Source: an uncultured Ruminococcus sp.
GTDB taxonomy: Bacteria; Bacillota; Clostridia; Oscillospirales; CAG-272
Direction: 5' to 3'
NCBI GenBank assembly: GCA_902778205.1
Contig: CACYWX010000003.1
Span: forward strand, 1 to 27,126
DNA: 27,126 nucleotides
Shown here: one piece after another, positions 7,557-15,246 of the stretch
Numbering within the stretch: position 1 is the stretch's first letter
How the letters are laid out: each line of letters starts with the position of its first letter
Program-made: the position numbers and the translations under genes
The notes under the pieces: model-generated
Database searches by the model: none
What the model saw: the letters and a program-made list of their open reading frames with translations, nothing else
Told to the model about the DNA's origin: nothing

Positions 7557-8297
7557 ATGGAATACGCGGTTTCCGACTGGTTCGGCTTTGAGAGACGGGA
7601 CTTTTCCTTCATGGGCCGGGAGGCGCTTGTCGTTCTGCCCAAGGGGAAGCCAAATGGCAAATGGGCGGTGAAGATGGAGTATTTCGGGGCCTTCCCGAAT
7701 CTGGAGACCGAGCTCCTCTCCCGGGGCTGGTGTCTGGCATACCTGAAAAACGTCAACCGCTGGGGCACGGACGCTGATTCCGACGCCAAGGCCGCCTTCG
7801 TCCCCTTCATTGCGGAGGAATTCGGCCTCGAGGAGCGGTTCGCCTGCGTGGGCATGAGCTGCGGCGGGCTGTGCTCCGTGAATTTCGCGGCGAAGTATCC
7901 CTCCCTCGTGTCCGTGCTGTACCTGGACGCGCCGGTGATGAACCTCCTCTCCTGTCCCATGGGCTTCGGAGTGGGCGAGGCGCTGGGCGGGGACCGCGGC
8001 TGGGAGGAGATCCGGGAGGCTCTGGGCTTCTCCGACATCACGGAGCTTCTGACCTACCGCGCCCATCCCATGGACCGGCTGGAGCCCCTGGCCGGGAACC
8101 GGATCCCCGTGGCGCTGGTGTACGGCGAGGCCGATACGACGGTGCCCTACCGGGAGAACGGGATCGTGCTGGAGCGGCTGTACCGGGAGCGCGGCCTGCC
8201 TCTGTTCACCGCGGGAAAGCCCGGATGCGGCCATCATCCCCACGGACTGGAAAACCCGAAGCCTTTGGCGGACTTCATCGAGGTCTGGTCGGACTGA
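7557..8297 (+). CDS. Alpha/beta hydrolase
   Basis: A 246-aa cytoplasmic alpha/beta hydrolase with no signal peptide. The catalytic triad is visible: nucleophile Ser101 in GMSCGG (the GxSxG elbow), Asp193 in VYGEADTTVP, and a His in GCGHHPHGL (226-227 or 229). The pattern fits esterase or acyl-peptidase-like members of the prolyl oligopeptidase group. The substrate cannot be told from sequence. The ATG at 7557 follows GGGAGGA closely, and a strong promoter precedes it. The last ten codons, from GCGGAC to the stop, are repeated twice in tandem just downstream as a 49-bp repeat, so the 3' end has been duplicated. The gene is likely monocistronic. Confidence 0.85.
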   Translation: MEYAVSDWFGFERRDFSFMGREALVVLPKGKPNGKWAVKMEYFGAFPNLETELLSRGWCLAYLKNVNRWGTDADSDAKAAFVPFIAEEFGLEERFACVGMSCGGLCSVNFAAKYPSLVSVLYLDAPVMNLLSCPMGFGVGEALGGDRGWEEIREALGFSDITELLTYRAHPMDRLEPLAGNRIPVALVYGEADTTVPYRENGIVLERLYRERGLPLFTAGKPGCGHHPHGLENPKPLADFIEVWSD

Positions 8298-8393
8298 AAA
8301 CAGCCGATCCGCCAAGGCGGACTTTATAGAGGCCTGGGCGGACTGAAAACAGCCGATCCGCCGGAGCGGATTTCATAGAGGCCCGGCGGATTG
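8268..8393 (+). repeat. 49-bp tandem repeat spanning the 3' end of the hydrolase gene
   Basis: Three units start at 8268, 8317 and 8366 with an exact period of 49. Unit 1 contains the last ten codons and stop of the hydrolase. Unit 2 would encode ADFIEAWAD then stop. Unit 3 has lost one base. The linker between the coding copies contains TCCGCC-AA-GGCGGA (8308-8321), a small hairpin followed by CTTTAT that might act as a weak terminator. Confidence 0.88.
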
Positions 8394-8455
8394 ACGAATC
8401 CCGGTTTCAGAATCATGCTCTCTTATAAAAACTCTCATTTACAGGAGGACTTATC

Positions 8456-9442
8456 ATGGTTAAAGTTGCAATGCTCTCCAAATGGCACGTGCACGCAGGC
8501 GGATATGCCGGCATGCTGAAGAACAGCGGCAAGGCGGAGATCGTCGCGGTATGGGACGACGACACCGCGCGCGGCGAGGCGTGGGCGAAGGAGCTGGGCG
8601 CGGAATTTATCGCCGATCTGGACGCCCTTCTGGCCCGGGACGACATCGAGGCCGTTATCTGCGACGCGCCCACCACGGCTCACCGGGACATCCTGGTGAA
8701 GGCCGCGAAGGCGGGGAAGCACATCTTCACCGAGAAGGCCCTGGCTCCCACCGTGGCGGAATGCCTGGACGTGAAGAAGGCCGTGGAGGAGGCCGGCGTG
8801 ACCTTCGTCATCAGCTACCCCCAGAGAGGCCGTCCCTGCGTGCAGTTCGCCAAGAAGATGATGGAAGAGGGCGCCTTCGGCAAGGTCACCCTGGTCCGCA
8901 CCCGCGACGCCCACTCCGGCGTGTCCGGCAACTGGCTCCCGGATTACTGGTTCGACAAGAGCGCGGCCGCCGGCGGAGCCATGATGGACCTGGGCTGCCA
9001 TCCCATGTACCTGCTGGCCTGGTTCCTGGGCAGACCGAAGAGAGTTACCGGCCTGTTCACCGCTCCCTACGGCAAGCCCGTGGATGAAAACGCCGTGGCT
9101 ATCGCGGAATTCGCGGACGGCGCTCTCGGCGTGGCGGAAACCGGCTTCATCTCCGCGGGATCTCCCCAGACTCTGGAGATCTACGGCACCGAGGGCTCCC
9201 TCATCTCCCACGGGGAGGACGTGACCTTCCAGAGCTCCAAGTACAATGATATCCACCGCGGCGCCTTCAAGCCCAGCCTGCCCGAGGGAAAGCCCGCGCC
9301 CATTCTGCAGTTCATCGACGCCGTGGCCGCCGGAACCGGTTCCCCCGAGGGACTGGGCATCGACGACGCCATCGCCCTGACCGAGCTGCTGGAGAACGCC
9401 TACAAGGGCGACGAGAACAACGCCATCGAAGTCATCGGCTGA
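8456..9442 (+). CDS. Gfo/Idh/MocA family NAD(P)-dependent oxidoreductase
   Basis: A 328-aa sugar or cyclitol dehydrogenase-like protein. The N-terminal Rossmann fold ends at HIFTEKALAP (Lys94, the catalytic lysine position, usually EKP). The C-terminal alpha/beta substrate domain has GGAMMDLGCHPMYLL with Asp178 and His182, matching the family's GG-D-G-H motif. The usual GxGxxG nucleotide loop is replaced by SKWHVHAGGYAG, a divergence I recall in a Firmicutes subgroup. The cofactor and substrate are therefore uncertain. AGGAGG lies seven to eight bases before the ATG. No strong promoter is visible in the repeat-containing upstream DNA (a TTGACG at 8391 lacks a good -10 box). A terminator follows at 9477. 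The second oxidoreductase at 19215-20307 has a canonical glycine loop. Confidence 0.88.
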   Translation: MVKVAMLSKWHVHAGGYAGMLKNSGKAEIVAVWDDDTARGEAWAKELGAEFIADLDALLARDDIEAVICDAPTTAHRDILVKAAKAGKHIFTEKALAPTVAECLDVKKAVEEAGVTFVISYPQRGRPCVQFAKKMMEEGAFGKVTLVRTRDAHSGVSGNWLPDYWFDKSAAAGGAMMDLGCHPMYLLAWFLGRPKRVTGLFTAPYGKPVDENAVAIAEFADGALGVAETGFISAGSPQTLEIYGTEGSLISHGEDVTFQSSKYNDIHRGAFKPSLPEGKPAPILQFIDAVAAGTGSPEGLGIDDAIALTELLENAYKGDENNAIEVIG

Positions 9443-9476
9443 TCCCGGCCGGTCGTTCCGGCAGTCCGGATCGCGC

Positions 9477-9521
9477 GGGGACAGGAAGACCCCACGGGGC
9501 CCGTCCTGTTCCCGTTTTCGT
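9477..9521 (+). terminator. Probable terminator after the oxidoreductase
   Basis: GGGGACAGGA (9477-9486) pairs with TCCTGTTCCC (9504-9513) with one G-U pair. A CCCC-AC-GGGG hairpin sits in the loop, and GTTTTCGTTT follows. Confidence 0.6.
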
Positions 9522-9573
9522 TTCCGTACGCGCTTCTCCGCTCTCCGTCTTGTCTTCGCCATCGTACGGAAAC
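9520..9573. repeat. Perfect 11-bp inverted repeat in the 9443-9723 gap
   Basis: GTTTCCGTACG (9520-9530) and CGTACGGAAAC (9563-9573) are exact reverse complements, 32 bases apart, with a pyrimidine-rich plus strand between them. The rest of the 281-base gap holds only the terminator before it. I see no convincing promoter for the next gene. Confidence 0.7.
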
Positions 9574-9723
9574 CGCGCCTGTTTTCCCGGTCCGGCTCCC
9601 GCGCCTCTCCCGTGCTGAGACGGTCCGGGACCGGCATCCCATGTGTTCCGCTCCGGATCCCTCGGGGGAGCGCCGGTGCGGTATCAGTTGGACAGTTGGA
9701 CAATCGGAAAGGGGAATGAGAAG

Positions 9724-11208
9724 ATGAAGTGTCCGTCATGCGGCAGAGACAACCCCGACGGAAGCGTATTCTGTACGGGATGCGGAACCTCCCTGCCCCG
9801 GCCGTCGGTCCGGACGGTATCCGGAGCGAATCCGCAGGCAAGGACGGCGGGTAACCGCGCGCAGAGCTCCGACGAGAGGATCCGCGCCCAGGCCCTCGCC
9901 ATGCTGGAGGCGCAGAGGAGGCAGGAGGCGCAGAACACGGAGGGCGCTCAGCGGACCGGACAGCCGGTTCAGGCAGGTCAGACCGACGGAACGCCGCGGT
10001 ATGCCCAGAACCTCAGAGCCCAGCAGAACGGAAGGGCCCCGCGTGGCTATTATCCCACTCCCGGACAGGGGACCTATCCGACCTATCCCGCGGGAGGCGC
10101 ATCCCAGCCCGCACAGCGGCCAACCTGGCAGAATGCCGGACAGAGTACCGGGTATAATGCCGGACAACCGGTTCCGGTCCGCCCTGCGCAGGGATCCTAC
10201 GGCACGGGCCAGATGAATACCGTTCGTTCGGCTCCTCAGACGGGCACGGGCCAGATGAACACCGTCCGTCCGGCGGCTCAGTCGGGCACGGGCCAGATGA
10301 ATGCCGTTCGCCGGGGCACAGAGCCCCAGAGCACCGGGCAGTTCAGCACAGGCCAGATGAACGCGGTCCGGCAGAATACAGGGGTGCCCTATGTTCCAGC
10401 CGCCGTGCCGGTCCGGACCGATCCCATGCCCGGATACGGAGGAGCGGCGGCCTATCCCTTCGTGCAGGACTGGAAGGTGACGCGGGCCGGGCGCTCGGGA
10501 CTCTTTCTGGCGGCGGCGATCTGCATGACGCTGGGGCTGGTACTCAGGCTGTTCGCGCCGGGGCTGGTGCAGGTCTTACTCGGGATCATGTCCGGAACGG
10601 GCGCGGCGGGACGGCTCCTCTCGATGCTGGGCGTGGCCGACGACGTCAGCAGTCTCATGTACGCTCTGGATCTGAACAGCGCCGTGGGCAGTCTGGCGGC
10701 GATGAGCGGAGGGGTGACGATCCTGCTCCGGGTCCTTCTCAACCTCGGGCCCGCGCTGATCCTCACCGGCGTCTGGATCATCTACGGAACCTCCCGGGAC
10801 GGAAACCGGATGCCCGGCGGTCTGACCCTCATCATTGTGATGAAGGTTCTGGCCTGCATCGGCGGCGTGCTGAGCTGGGCGATTCTGGCGGTGGTGCTCT
10901 TTGCCGCCCGGGCCTCCGGTCTGGGAGAGGGAGAGCTCGGAAAGGCTCTTCTGATCGGCGCGCTGGTCTCGGTCGGACTGATGATCTGGACCATCGTGTA
11001 CTACGTATTCCTCATCAAGCCCATGAGCGTGGCCTCCGGCGACCGGTACGCGGAAAACGGACACCGGGTCTCCGGCTTCTCCGTCTTCCTCATTCTCGCG
11101 ACGGGCATTCTCGGGGTCCTCATCTCCCTGTTCAACTGGGCGGGGCTTCTGGACGCCGTCGCCACCATCCTGTTCGCCGCGGTGCTCATCAAGTATAAAA
11201 ACAGCTGA
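9724..11208 (+). CDS. Zinc-ribbon polytopic membrane protein with TGQMN repeats
   Basis: A 494-aa protein in three parts. Residues 1-25 are a zinc ribbon (cysteines 3, 6, 17 and 20 in CPSC and CTGC). Residues of about 30-250 are a low-complexity Gln/Gly/Pro-rich linker with four copies of TGQMN(T/A)VR at 161, 175, 189 and 209. From about 257 on there are five to six hydrophobic helices (near 259-289, 332-355, 368-395, 408-431, 452-470 and 473-489). The zinc ribbon and linker are probably cytoplasmic. The function is not recognised. The ATG at 9724 begins the ribbon, and a longer frame from 9643 adds an unlikely N-terminus. The stop is one base from the ATG of the M48 protease, suggesting translational coupling and a shared role at the membrane. 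Confidence 0.82.
   Translation: MKCPSCGRDNPDGSVFCTGCGTSLPRPSVRTVSGANPQARTAGNRAQSSDERIRAQALAMLEAQRRQEAQNTEGAQRTGQPVQAGQTDGTPRYAQNLRAQQNGRAPRGYYPTPGQGTYPTYPAGGASQPAQRPTWQNAGQSTGYNAGQPVPVRPAQGSYGTGQMNTVRSAPQTGTGQMNTVRPAAQSGTGQMNAVRRGTEPQSTGQFSTGQMNAVRQNTGVPYVPAAVPVRTDPMPGYGGAAAYPFVQDWKVTRAGRSGLFLAAAICMTLGLVLRLFAPGLVQVLLGIMSGTGAAGRLLSMLGVADDVSSLMYALDLNSAVGSLAAMSGGVTILLRVLLNLGPALILTGVWIIYGTSRDGNRMPGGLTLIIVMKVLACIGGVLSWAILAVVLFAARASGLGEGELGKALLIGALVSVGLMIWTIVYYVFLIKPMSVASGDRYAENGHRVSGFSVFLILATGILGVLISLFNWAGLLDAVATILFAAVLIKYKNS
10204..10371 (+). repeat. In-frame coding repeats (TGQMN motif)
   Basis: Four copies of the eight-codon motif TGQMN(T/A)VR start at residues 161, 175, 189 and 209. The first three are spaced exactly 42 bases apart and are nearly identical in DNA (ACGGGCCAGATGAA), indicating recent tandem duplication in the linker. 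Confidence 0.85.
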
Positions 11209-11209
11209 T

Positions 11210-12457
11210 ATGCGCTATCCGATTCTGTTTCTGATTCTCATCGCGCTGGATTTGGCGTACGACCTCGTCCTGCGCATCCTCCAGGCGTCCCGGCGGGGCG
11301 AGCCTCTGCCCGAGACGGTCCGGGATATTTACGACGCCGACGGCTACGCCCGCTGGCTGGACTATTCCGCGGAAAAACGGAAGCTCGGCGCGGTGGAGAA
11401 GATCTTTGACGCCGCCGTCCTGACCGCTTGCTTCGGGACCCGGGCCTTTTCGGCGGTTTACGAACGGCTTCCGGGCGGGGACGCGGTGAAATCCCTTCTG
11501 CTCCTTCTGATCTGGACCGCCGTGACGACGGTTCTCAGCGTGCCCTTCGACTGGGTGCGGGAAAAGCGCGTGGAGGCGAAATACGGTTTCAGCCGGACGG
11601 AAACCTCCACCTTCGTCCGGGACGAGATCACGGGCTTCGTCGTGAACGCTCTCCTGAACGCCGCCCTGTATCTGGCCGTGGCGTGGACCTGGGGGCGGTT
11701 CGGTCTGAGAGGCTTCTTCATCGTGTTCCTCATCCTGGCGGTTTTCGTCGTGGCCTTCTCCATGCTGGCCACGGTGTTCCAGCGGCTGTACAACAAGCTG
11801 GAGCCCCTGCCGGAGGGGACTCTGCGGGATACCCTGGCGGAGCTGTTCCGGAAGGCCGGATATGAACTCGAGAACATCTACGTGATGGACGCCTCCCGCC
11901 GGACCACCAAGGTCAACGCCTTCTGCTCCGGGCTCGGCCGCTTCAAGAGGATCGTCCTCTACGACAATCTGGTGAACGGCTATTCGGAGGACGAGATCGC
12001 GGCGGTGTTCGCCCACGAGCTGGGCCACTACCGGCGGCGGGACACCATGAAGAACACGGCGTTCACCGTCCTGCTCATGGCGGTGGTGACGGCCGCTGCC
12101 GCGTGGTTCGCCTCGACGCCGGAGATGTCCCTGGCCTACGGGTTCGAGGGGGTGAGTCCGGTGTTCGGCGTGATCCTGCTGCAGGCCGTGCTCCTGACGC
12201 CGGTGATGACCCTCTGCATGATCCCCCGGTCCGCCATGGCGCGGCGGTTCGAATACCGGGCGGACGCGGCGGCGGTGGAAAGCGGTTACGGGGAGGCCCT
12301 GATCTCCGCGCTGAAGAAGCTGTCCCGGGACAATTTCAGCGACCTCAATCCCCATCCCGCCGTGGTGGCGCTGGAATACGACCATCCCACGACAGCGGAC
12401 CGCATCCGGGCCATCCGGGAGCGGGAGTCCGGCGGGGCTTCGGGAGGAACGGCATGA
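11210..12457 (+). CDS. M48 family membrane metalloprotease (Ste24-like)
   Basis: A 415-aa integral membrane zinc protease. The motif HELGH (269-273) supplies two zinc ligands and the catalytic Glu270. The third ligand is Glu348 in FEYRAD, with Asp352 at the usual spacing. The upstream NAFCSGLG (236-243) matches the conserved N-A-x-x-x-G segment of the CAAX prenyl protease 1/HtpX class. Several membrane helices precede it (2-20, about 97-113, 144-160, 167-190), and two more lie between the ligands (about 283-300, 318-338), as in Ste24. The length fits Ste24-like M48A members. In bacteria such enzymes take part in membrane protein quality control, but the substrate here is unknown. The gene starts one base after the previous stop and overlaps yqeG by ATGA. 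Confidence 0.92.
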   Translation: MRYPILFLILIALDLAYDLVLRILQASRRGEPLPETVRDIYDADGYARWLDYSAEKRKLGAVEKIFDAAVLTACFGTRAFSAVYERLPGGDAVKSLLLLLIWTAVTTVLSVPFDWVREKRVEAKYGFSRTETSTFVRDEITGFVVNALLNAALYLAVAWTWGRFGLRGFFIVFLILAVFVVAFSMLATVFQRLYNKLEPLPEGTLRDTLAELFRKAGYELENIYVMDASRRTTKVNAFCSGLGRFKRIVLYDNLVNGYSEDEIAAVFAHELGHYRRRDTMKNTAFTVLLMAVVTAAAAWFASTPEMSLAYGFEGVSPVFGVILLQAVLLTPVMTLCMIPRSAMARRFEYRADAAAVESGYGEALISALKKLSRDNFSDLNPHPAVVALEYDHPTTADRIRAIRERESGGASGGTA

Positions 12458-12972
12458 TCCTTGAACGATGGCTCATGCCGGACGAGGTGTTCCCGGACTT
12501 CTCCTCCGTGACGCCGGAGCTGCTCCGGGAGCGGGGGATCCGCTTCGTCTTTTCCGACATCGACAACACCCTGGCCACCTACGACGATCCGACGCCGCCC
12601 CCGGATACGGCGCGCTGGCTCCGGTCCATGGAGAAGGCGGGGATCCGGGTGGTCTTTGTCTCCAACAACGGCCGGGAGCGGGTGGAGAGCTTCGCCGGAC
12701 CCGCGGGATGCCCGGCATACTGGAAGGCCCGCAAGCCCCTCGTCGGGATCCTGAAAAGGGCCGCGCGTGAGGCGGGGGCGTCGGCGGAGGAATCCCTGCT
12801 TCTGGGGGATCAGCTTCTGACGGACGCGGCGGCGGGGAAGCGGTGCGGCATGACGGTGTTCATCGTGCCCCCCATCCGGGACAAGACCACGCTGTTCTGG
12901 CGGATCAAGCGCCGGATCGAGCGGCCGTACATGGAGAAATTCGCCCGGAGCCGCGGAACGGGAAGAGGATAA
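12454..12972 (+). CDS. yqeG: YqeG family HAD-IIIA phosphatase
   Basis: A 172-aa HAD hydrolase. Motif I is SDIDNTL (nucleophile Asp35, acid/base Asp37), motif II is VSNN (68-71), the conserved lysine is in ARKP (Lys93), and motif III is LLGDQLLTD (Asp118, Asp123). The order and spacing match Bacillus YqeG, a phosphatase-like protein of unclear substrate. Mitochondrial relatives (PTPMT/GEP4-type) dephosphorylate phosphatidylglycerophosphate, so a lipid role is possible. A membrane-associated setting next to an M48 protease is compatible with that. The ATG at 12454 overlaps the upstream stop (ATGA) and has GGGAGG seven bases before it. The open frame extending back to 12103 is only the antecedent reading frame inside the protease gene. 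Confidence 0.88.
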   Translation: MILERWLMPDEVFPDFSSVTPELLRERGIRFVFSDIDNTLATYDDPTPPPDTARWLRSMEKAGIRVVFVSNNGRERVESFAGPAGCPAYWKARKPLVGILKRAAREAGASAEESLLLGDQLLTDAAAGKRCGMTVFIVPPIRDKTTLFWRIKRRIERPYMEKFARSRGTGRG

Positions 12973-12988
12973 ACCAAGGAGGAAGCCT

Positions 12989-13819
12989 ATGCTGCGGGTC
13001 ATGCTCGCGTCGGATATACACAACTGCCACGCCGGATGGTACGGCATGAGCAACGGGGAGCGGATGGCGGATCTCGTCCGGTGCCTGGAGGAAGCGAAGA
13101 GGGAGCGGGACTACGGCCTGACCCTCTGCCTCGGGGACGTGTCCCTGGATTTCTGGGCCTGGAACGAGGGCGGATCGTACCTGTGGGATCCGCCGGTGAG
13201 CCGGACGGCGGAGTTCATGGAGAAGATCATGCCCGCCTTCCCGGGACCGTTTTACATCACGCCGGGGAACCACGAGCAGTACGCGCCCGCCGACTGGGAA
13301 CGGATCACCGGCCAGCCCCGGGAGCAGATCGTGCGCCGGGACGAGGCCGTGGTCGTCCTGCTGGACTCCTTCTCCGGCGATCTCGGACCGAAGGAGAACA
13401 GCGACGGCACCTACCGGCCGGTGAACTGCGCCCTGATCCGGGAGGCGCTGGAGCTGGCCGGGGAGAGACCGGTGTTCCTCTGCTCCCACTGGTTCGATAA
13501 GGAGAAGGAGACGGATGAATTCCGGTCTCTTCTGCGGGACGGGCGGATCCGGGCCCTGTTCTGCGGTCACGACCACTTCTCCTGTATCCCCTTCACGGAG
13601 GAGGAGGACGGACACAAGCCGATCCTGCACACCGGGCACTTCAGCTACTCCGGGGACAAGGATCCCTGCCGGTTCTACCGGGGCTGGCGGGAGCTGACGG
13701 TGTACGACGACGGCTCCTGGGAGTCCCTCTACCGGGTGCCGGAGCAGATCATCCGCTATCCCGGCTGGACGGTCCGCATGGAGGCCCACGTCCAGGATCA
13801 ATGGAAGGAGCGCCGGTGA
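12989..13819 (+). CDS. Calcineurin-like metallophosphoesterase
   Basis: A 276-aa cytoplasmic metallophosphoesterase with the complete di-metal motif set: SDIH (Asp9, His11), LGD (Asp50), GNHE (Asn94, His95), SHWF (His167) and GHDH (His194, His196). The substrate is unknown. Candidates in this fold include nucleotides, phosphodiesters and phosphoproteins. AGGAGG lies close to the ATG at 12989, and the gene follows yqeG by 16 bases in the same transcription unit. No terminator is evident in the 120-base gap before the M24 peptidase, so cotranscription may continue. Confidence 0.88.
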   Translation: MLRVMLASDIHNCHAGWYGMSNGERMADLVRCLEEAKRERDYGLTLCLGDVSLDFWAWNEGGSYLWDPPVSRTAEFMEKIMPAFPGPFYITPGNHEQYAPADWERITGQPREQIVRRDEAVVVLLDSFSGDLGPKENSDGTYRPVNCALIREALELAGERPVFLCSHWFDKEKETDEFRSLLRDGRIRALFCGHDHFSCIPFTEEEDGHKPILHTGHFSYSGDKDPCRFYRGWRELTVYDDGSWESLYRVPEQIIRYPGWTVRMEAHVQDQWKERR

Positions 13820-13939
13820 CGGCCGGACGGTCGGGGATCGGACGAGCGGGGGATGCGAAAACGGGAAAAGGGCGGCAAAGGCTGTGAAAACGGGGGAGCC
13901 GCGCCGCATATGAATCAATACAGAAAGGTCTGAATTATC

Positions 13940-15019
13940 ATGAACAAGATGGAACTCCGCTATGCGAAGCTGAGAGCGAAAATGGATGAGCTGGGACTGG
14001 ACGCGGTTTACGTCAGCTCCCCCGAAAATCACCTGTACGTGACGGATTTCGACAATCCGGACGGGTACGCCTTCCTTACGAAGGACGCCGCGTGGGTCTT
14101 CGCGGACTCCCGGTACATCGAGGCGGCGAAGGCCGAGGCGACTCCTCTCTGCACCGTCTGCCTGCCGGGTCAGCCCGGACTTCTCGAGATCGTGAAGGAG
14201 CGCGGGATCAAGGTGATCGGCTACGAGGACAGACGCCTCACCTGCGCCGCGCTGGAAAACCTGAAGAAGACCCTGGCGGACGCGGCTCCGGAATTCGCTC
14301 CTCTCAGCGGGATCTTCACCGAGATCCGTTCGGTCAAGACCCCGGACGAGGTGGAGAACATCGTCGCCGCCCAGCGCATCGCGGAGGGAGCCTTCCATCA
14401 TATCGTGAAGGTCCTGACCCACGACATGACCGAAATCGAGGTCGCCGCCGAGCTGGAATACTACATGAAGAAAAACGGGAGCCAGAAGCCGTCCTTTGAC
14501 ACCATCGCCGTGTCCGGATCCGCTTCCTCCAGACCCCACGGCGTTCCGCGTCCGGTGAAGCTGGAAAAGGGATTTTTGACGATGGACTACGGCGCCATGG
14601 TGAACGGCTACCACTCCGACATGACCAGGACCGTCTGCATTGGAAAGGCGGACGATGAGATGAAGCGGCTCTACAACACCGTGCTTGAAGCCCAGTGCGC
14701 CGCCATCGAGGCCATCGGCCCCGGCAAAAAGAACGCCGACATGGACAAGCTGGCCCGGGACATCATCGACAACGCGGGCTACAAGGGCTATTTCAGCCAC
14801 AGCCTCGGCCACGGCGTGGGGATGGAGATCCACGAGGATCCCGGCCTGCACGGACGGATGGGCGACGCGGTGCTGCTCCCCGGTCAGATCGTGACCTCCG
14901 AGCCCGGCATCTACATCGAAGGAAAATACGGCTGCCGCATCGAGGACATGGTGCTGGTTACCGAGGACGGACGGCGGGATCTCACCGACTGCCCGAAGAC
15001 GGAGCTGATCGAGCTGTGA
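13940..15019 (+). CDS. M24 family Xaa-Pro aminopeptidase-like protein
   Basis: A 359-aa protein of the aminopeptidase P/prolidase group. The N-terminal creatinase-like domain (about 1-130) is followed by the pita-bread catalytic domain with all five metal ligands: Asp216 (MDYG), Asp227 (HSDMTR), His291 (LGHGVG), Glu321 (SEPGIY) and Glu335 (RIEDMV). His200 in RPHGVP fits the substrate-binding His. It should remove an N-terminal residue before proline or split X-Pro dipeptides, using Mn or Co, in the cytoplasm. The length is normal. The Shine-Dalgarno sequence (AAAGG, about a dozen bases upstream) is weak. A strong terminator follows at 15171-15206. Confidence 0.93.
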   Translation: MNKMELRYAKLRAKMDELGLDAVYVSSPENHLYVTDFDNPDGYAFLTKDAAWVFADSRYIEAAKAEATPLCTVCLPGQPGLLEIVKERGIKVIGYEDRRLTCAALENLKKTLADAAPEFAPLSGIFTEIRSVKTPDEVENIVAAQRIAEGAFHHIVKVLTHDMTEIEVAAELEYYMKKNGSQKPSFDTIAVSGSASSRPHGVPRPVKLEKGFLTMDYGAMVNGYHSDMTRTVCIGKADDEMKRLYNTVLEAQCAAIEAIGPGKKNADMDKLARDIIDNAGYKGYFSHSLGHGVGMEIHEDPGLHGRMGDAVLLPGQIVTSEPGIYIEGKYGCRIEDMVLVTEDGRRDLTDCPKTELIEL

Positions 15020-15170
15020 GCATCGAACCGGTTTGCCCGGCATGATTCATGCGGCAGCAGACGAAACGTCGGTTTTCAGACGTGCAGCTGCAGGATACCG
15101 ATTCCGACAAGCTTTTGTTTGTCAGCGAAGCAATAACGACAGCATCCCCGCCGTTGACCCATGACTGCGC

Positions 15171-15206
15171 AGCGGGCTCCCTTCCTGCGGAGTCCGCTGT
15201 TTTTTG
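15171..15206 (+). terminator. Intrinsic terminator between the M24 peptidase and glycoside hydrolase genes
   Basis: AGCGGGCTCC (15171-15180) pairs with GGAGTCCGCT (15189-15198) through ten pairs, one G-U, followed by GTTTTTT. Only 40 bases separate it from the next ATG, with no room for an obvious promoter. It could therefore also act as an attenuator for the glycoside hydrolase genes. The upstream 15020-15170 stretch holds a small GACAAGC-TTTT-GTTTGTC hairpin and no gene. Confidence 0.85.
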
Positions 15207-15246
15207 AAGGCGATCCGGAGCTGTCACACCGAAAGGAGTGCGCATT

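Noticed and set aside
8268..8393. A CRISPR-like array
   Set aside because: The repeats are directly adjacent copies of a coding 3' end without spacers, and no cas gene is near.
8391..8419. A promoter for the oxidoreductase at 8456 with TTGACG at 8391
   Set aside because: The matching -10 position (CATGCT) agrees with the consensus at only three of six bases.
12905..15043. A 712-codon minus-strand open frame
   Set aside because: It runs antisense to a metallophosphoesterase and an M24 peptidase that have complete catalytic motifs, and shows no motif of its own.
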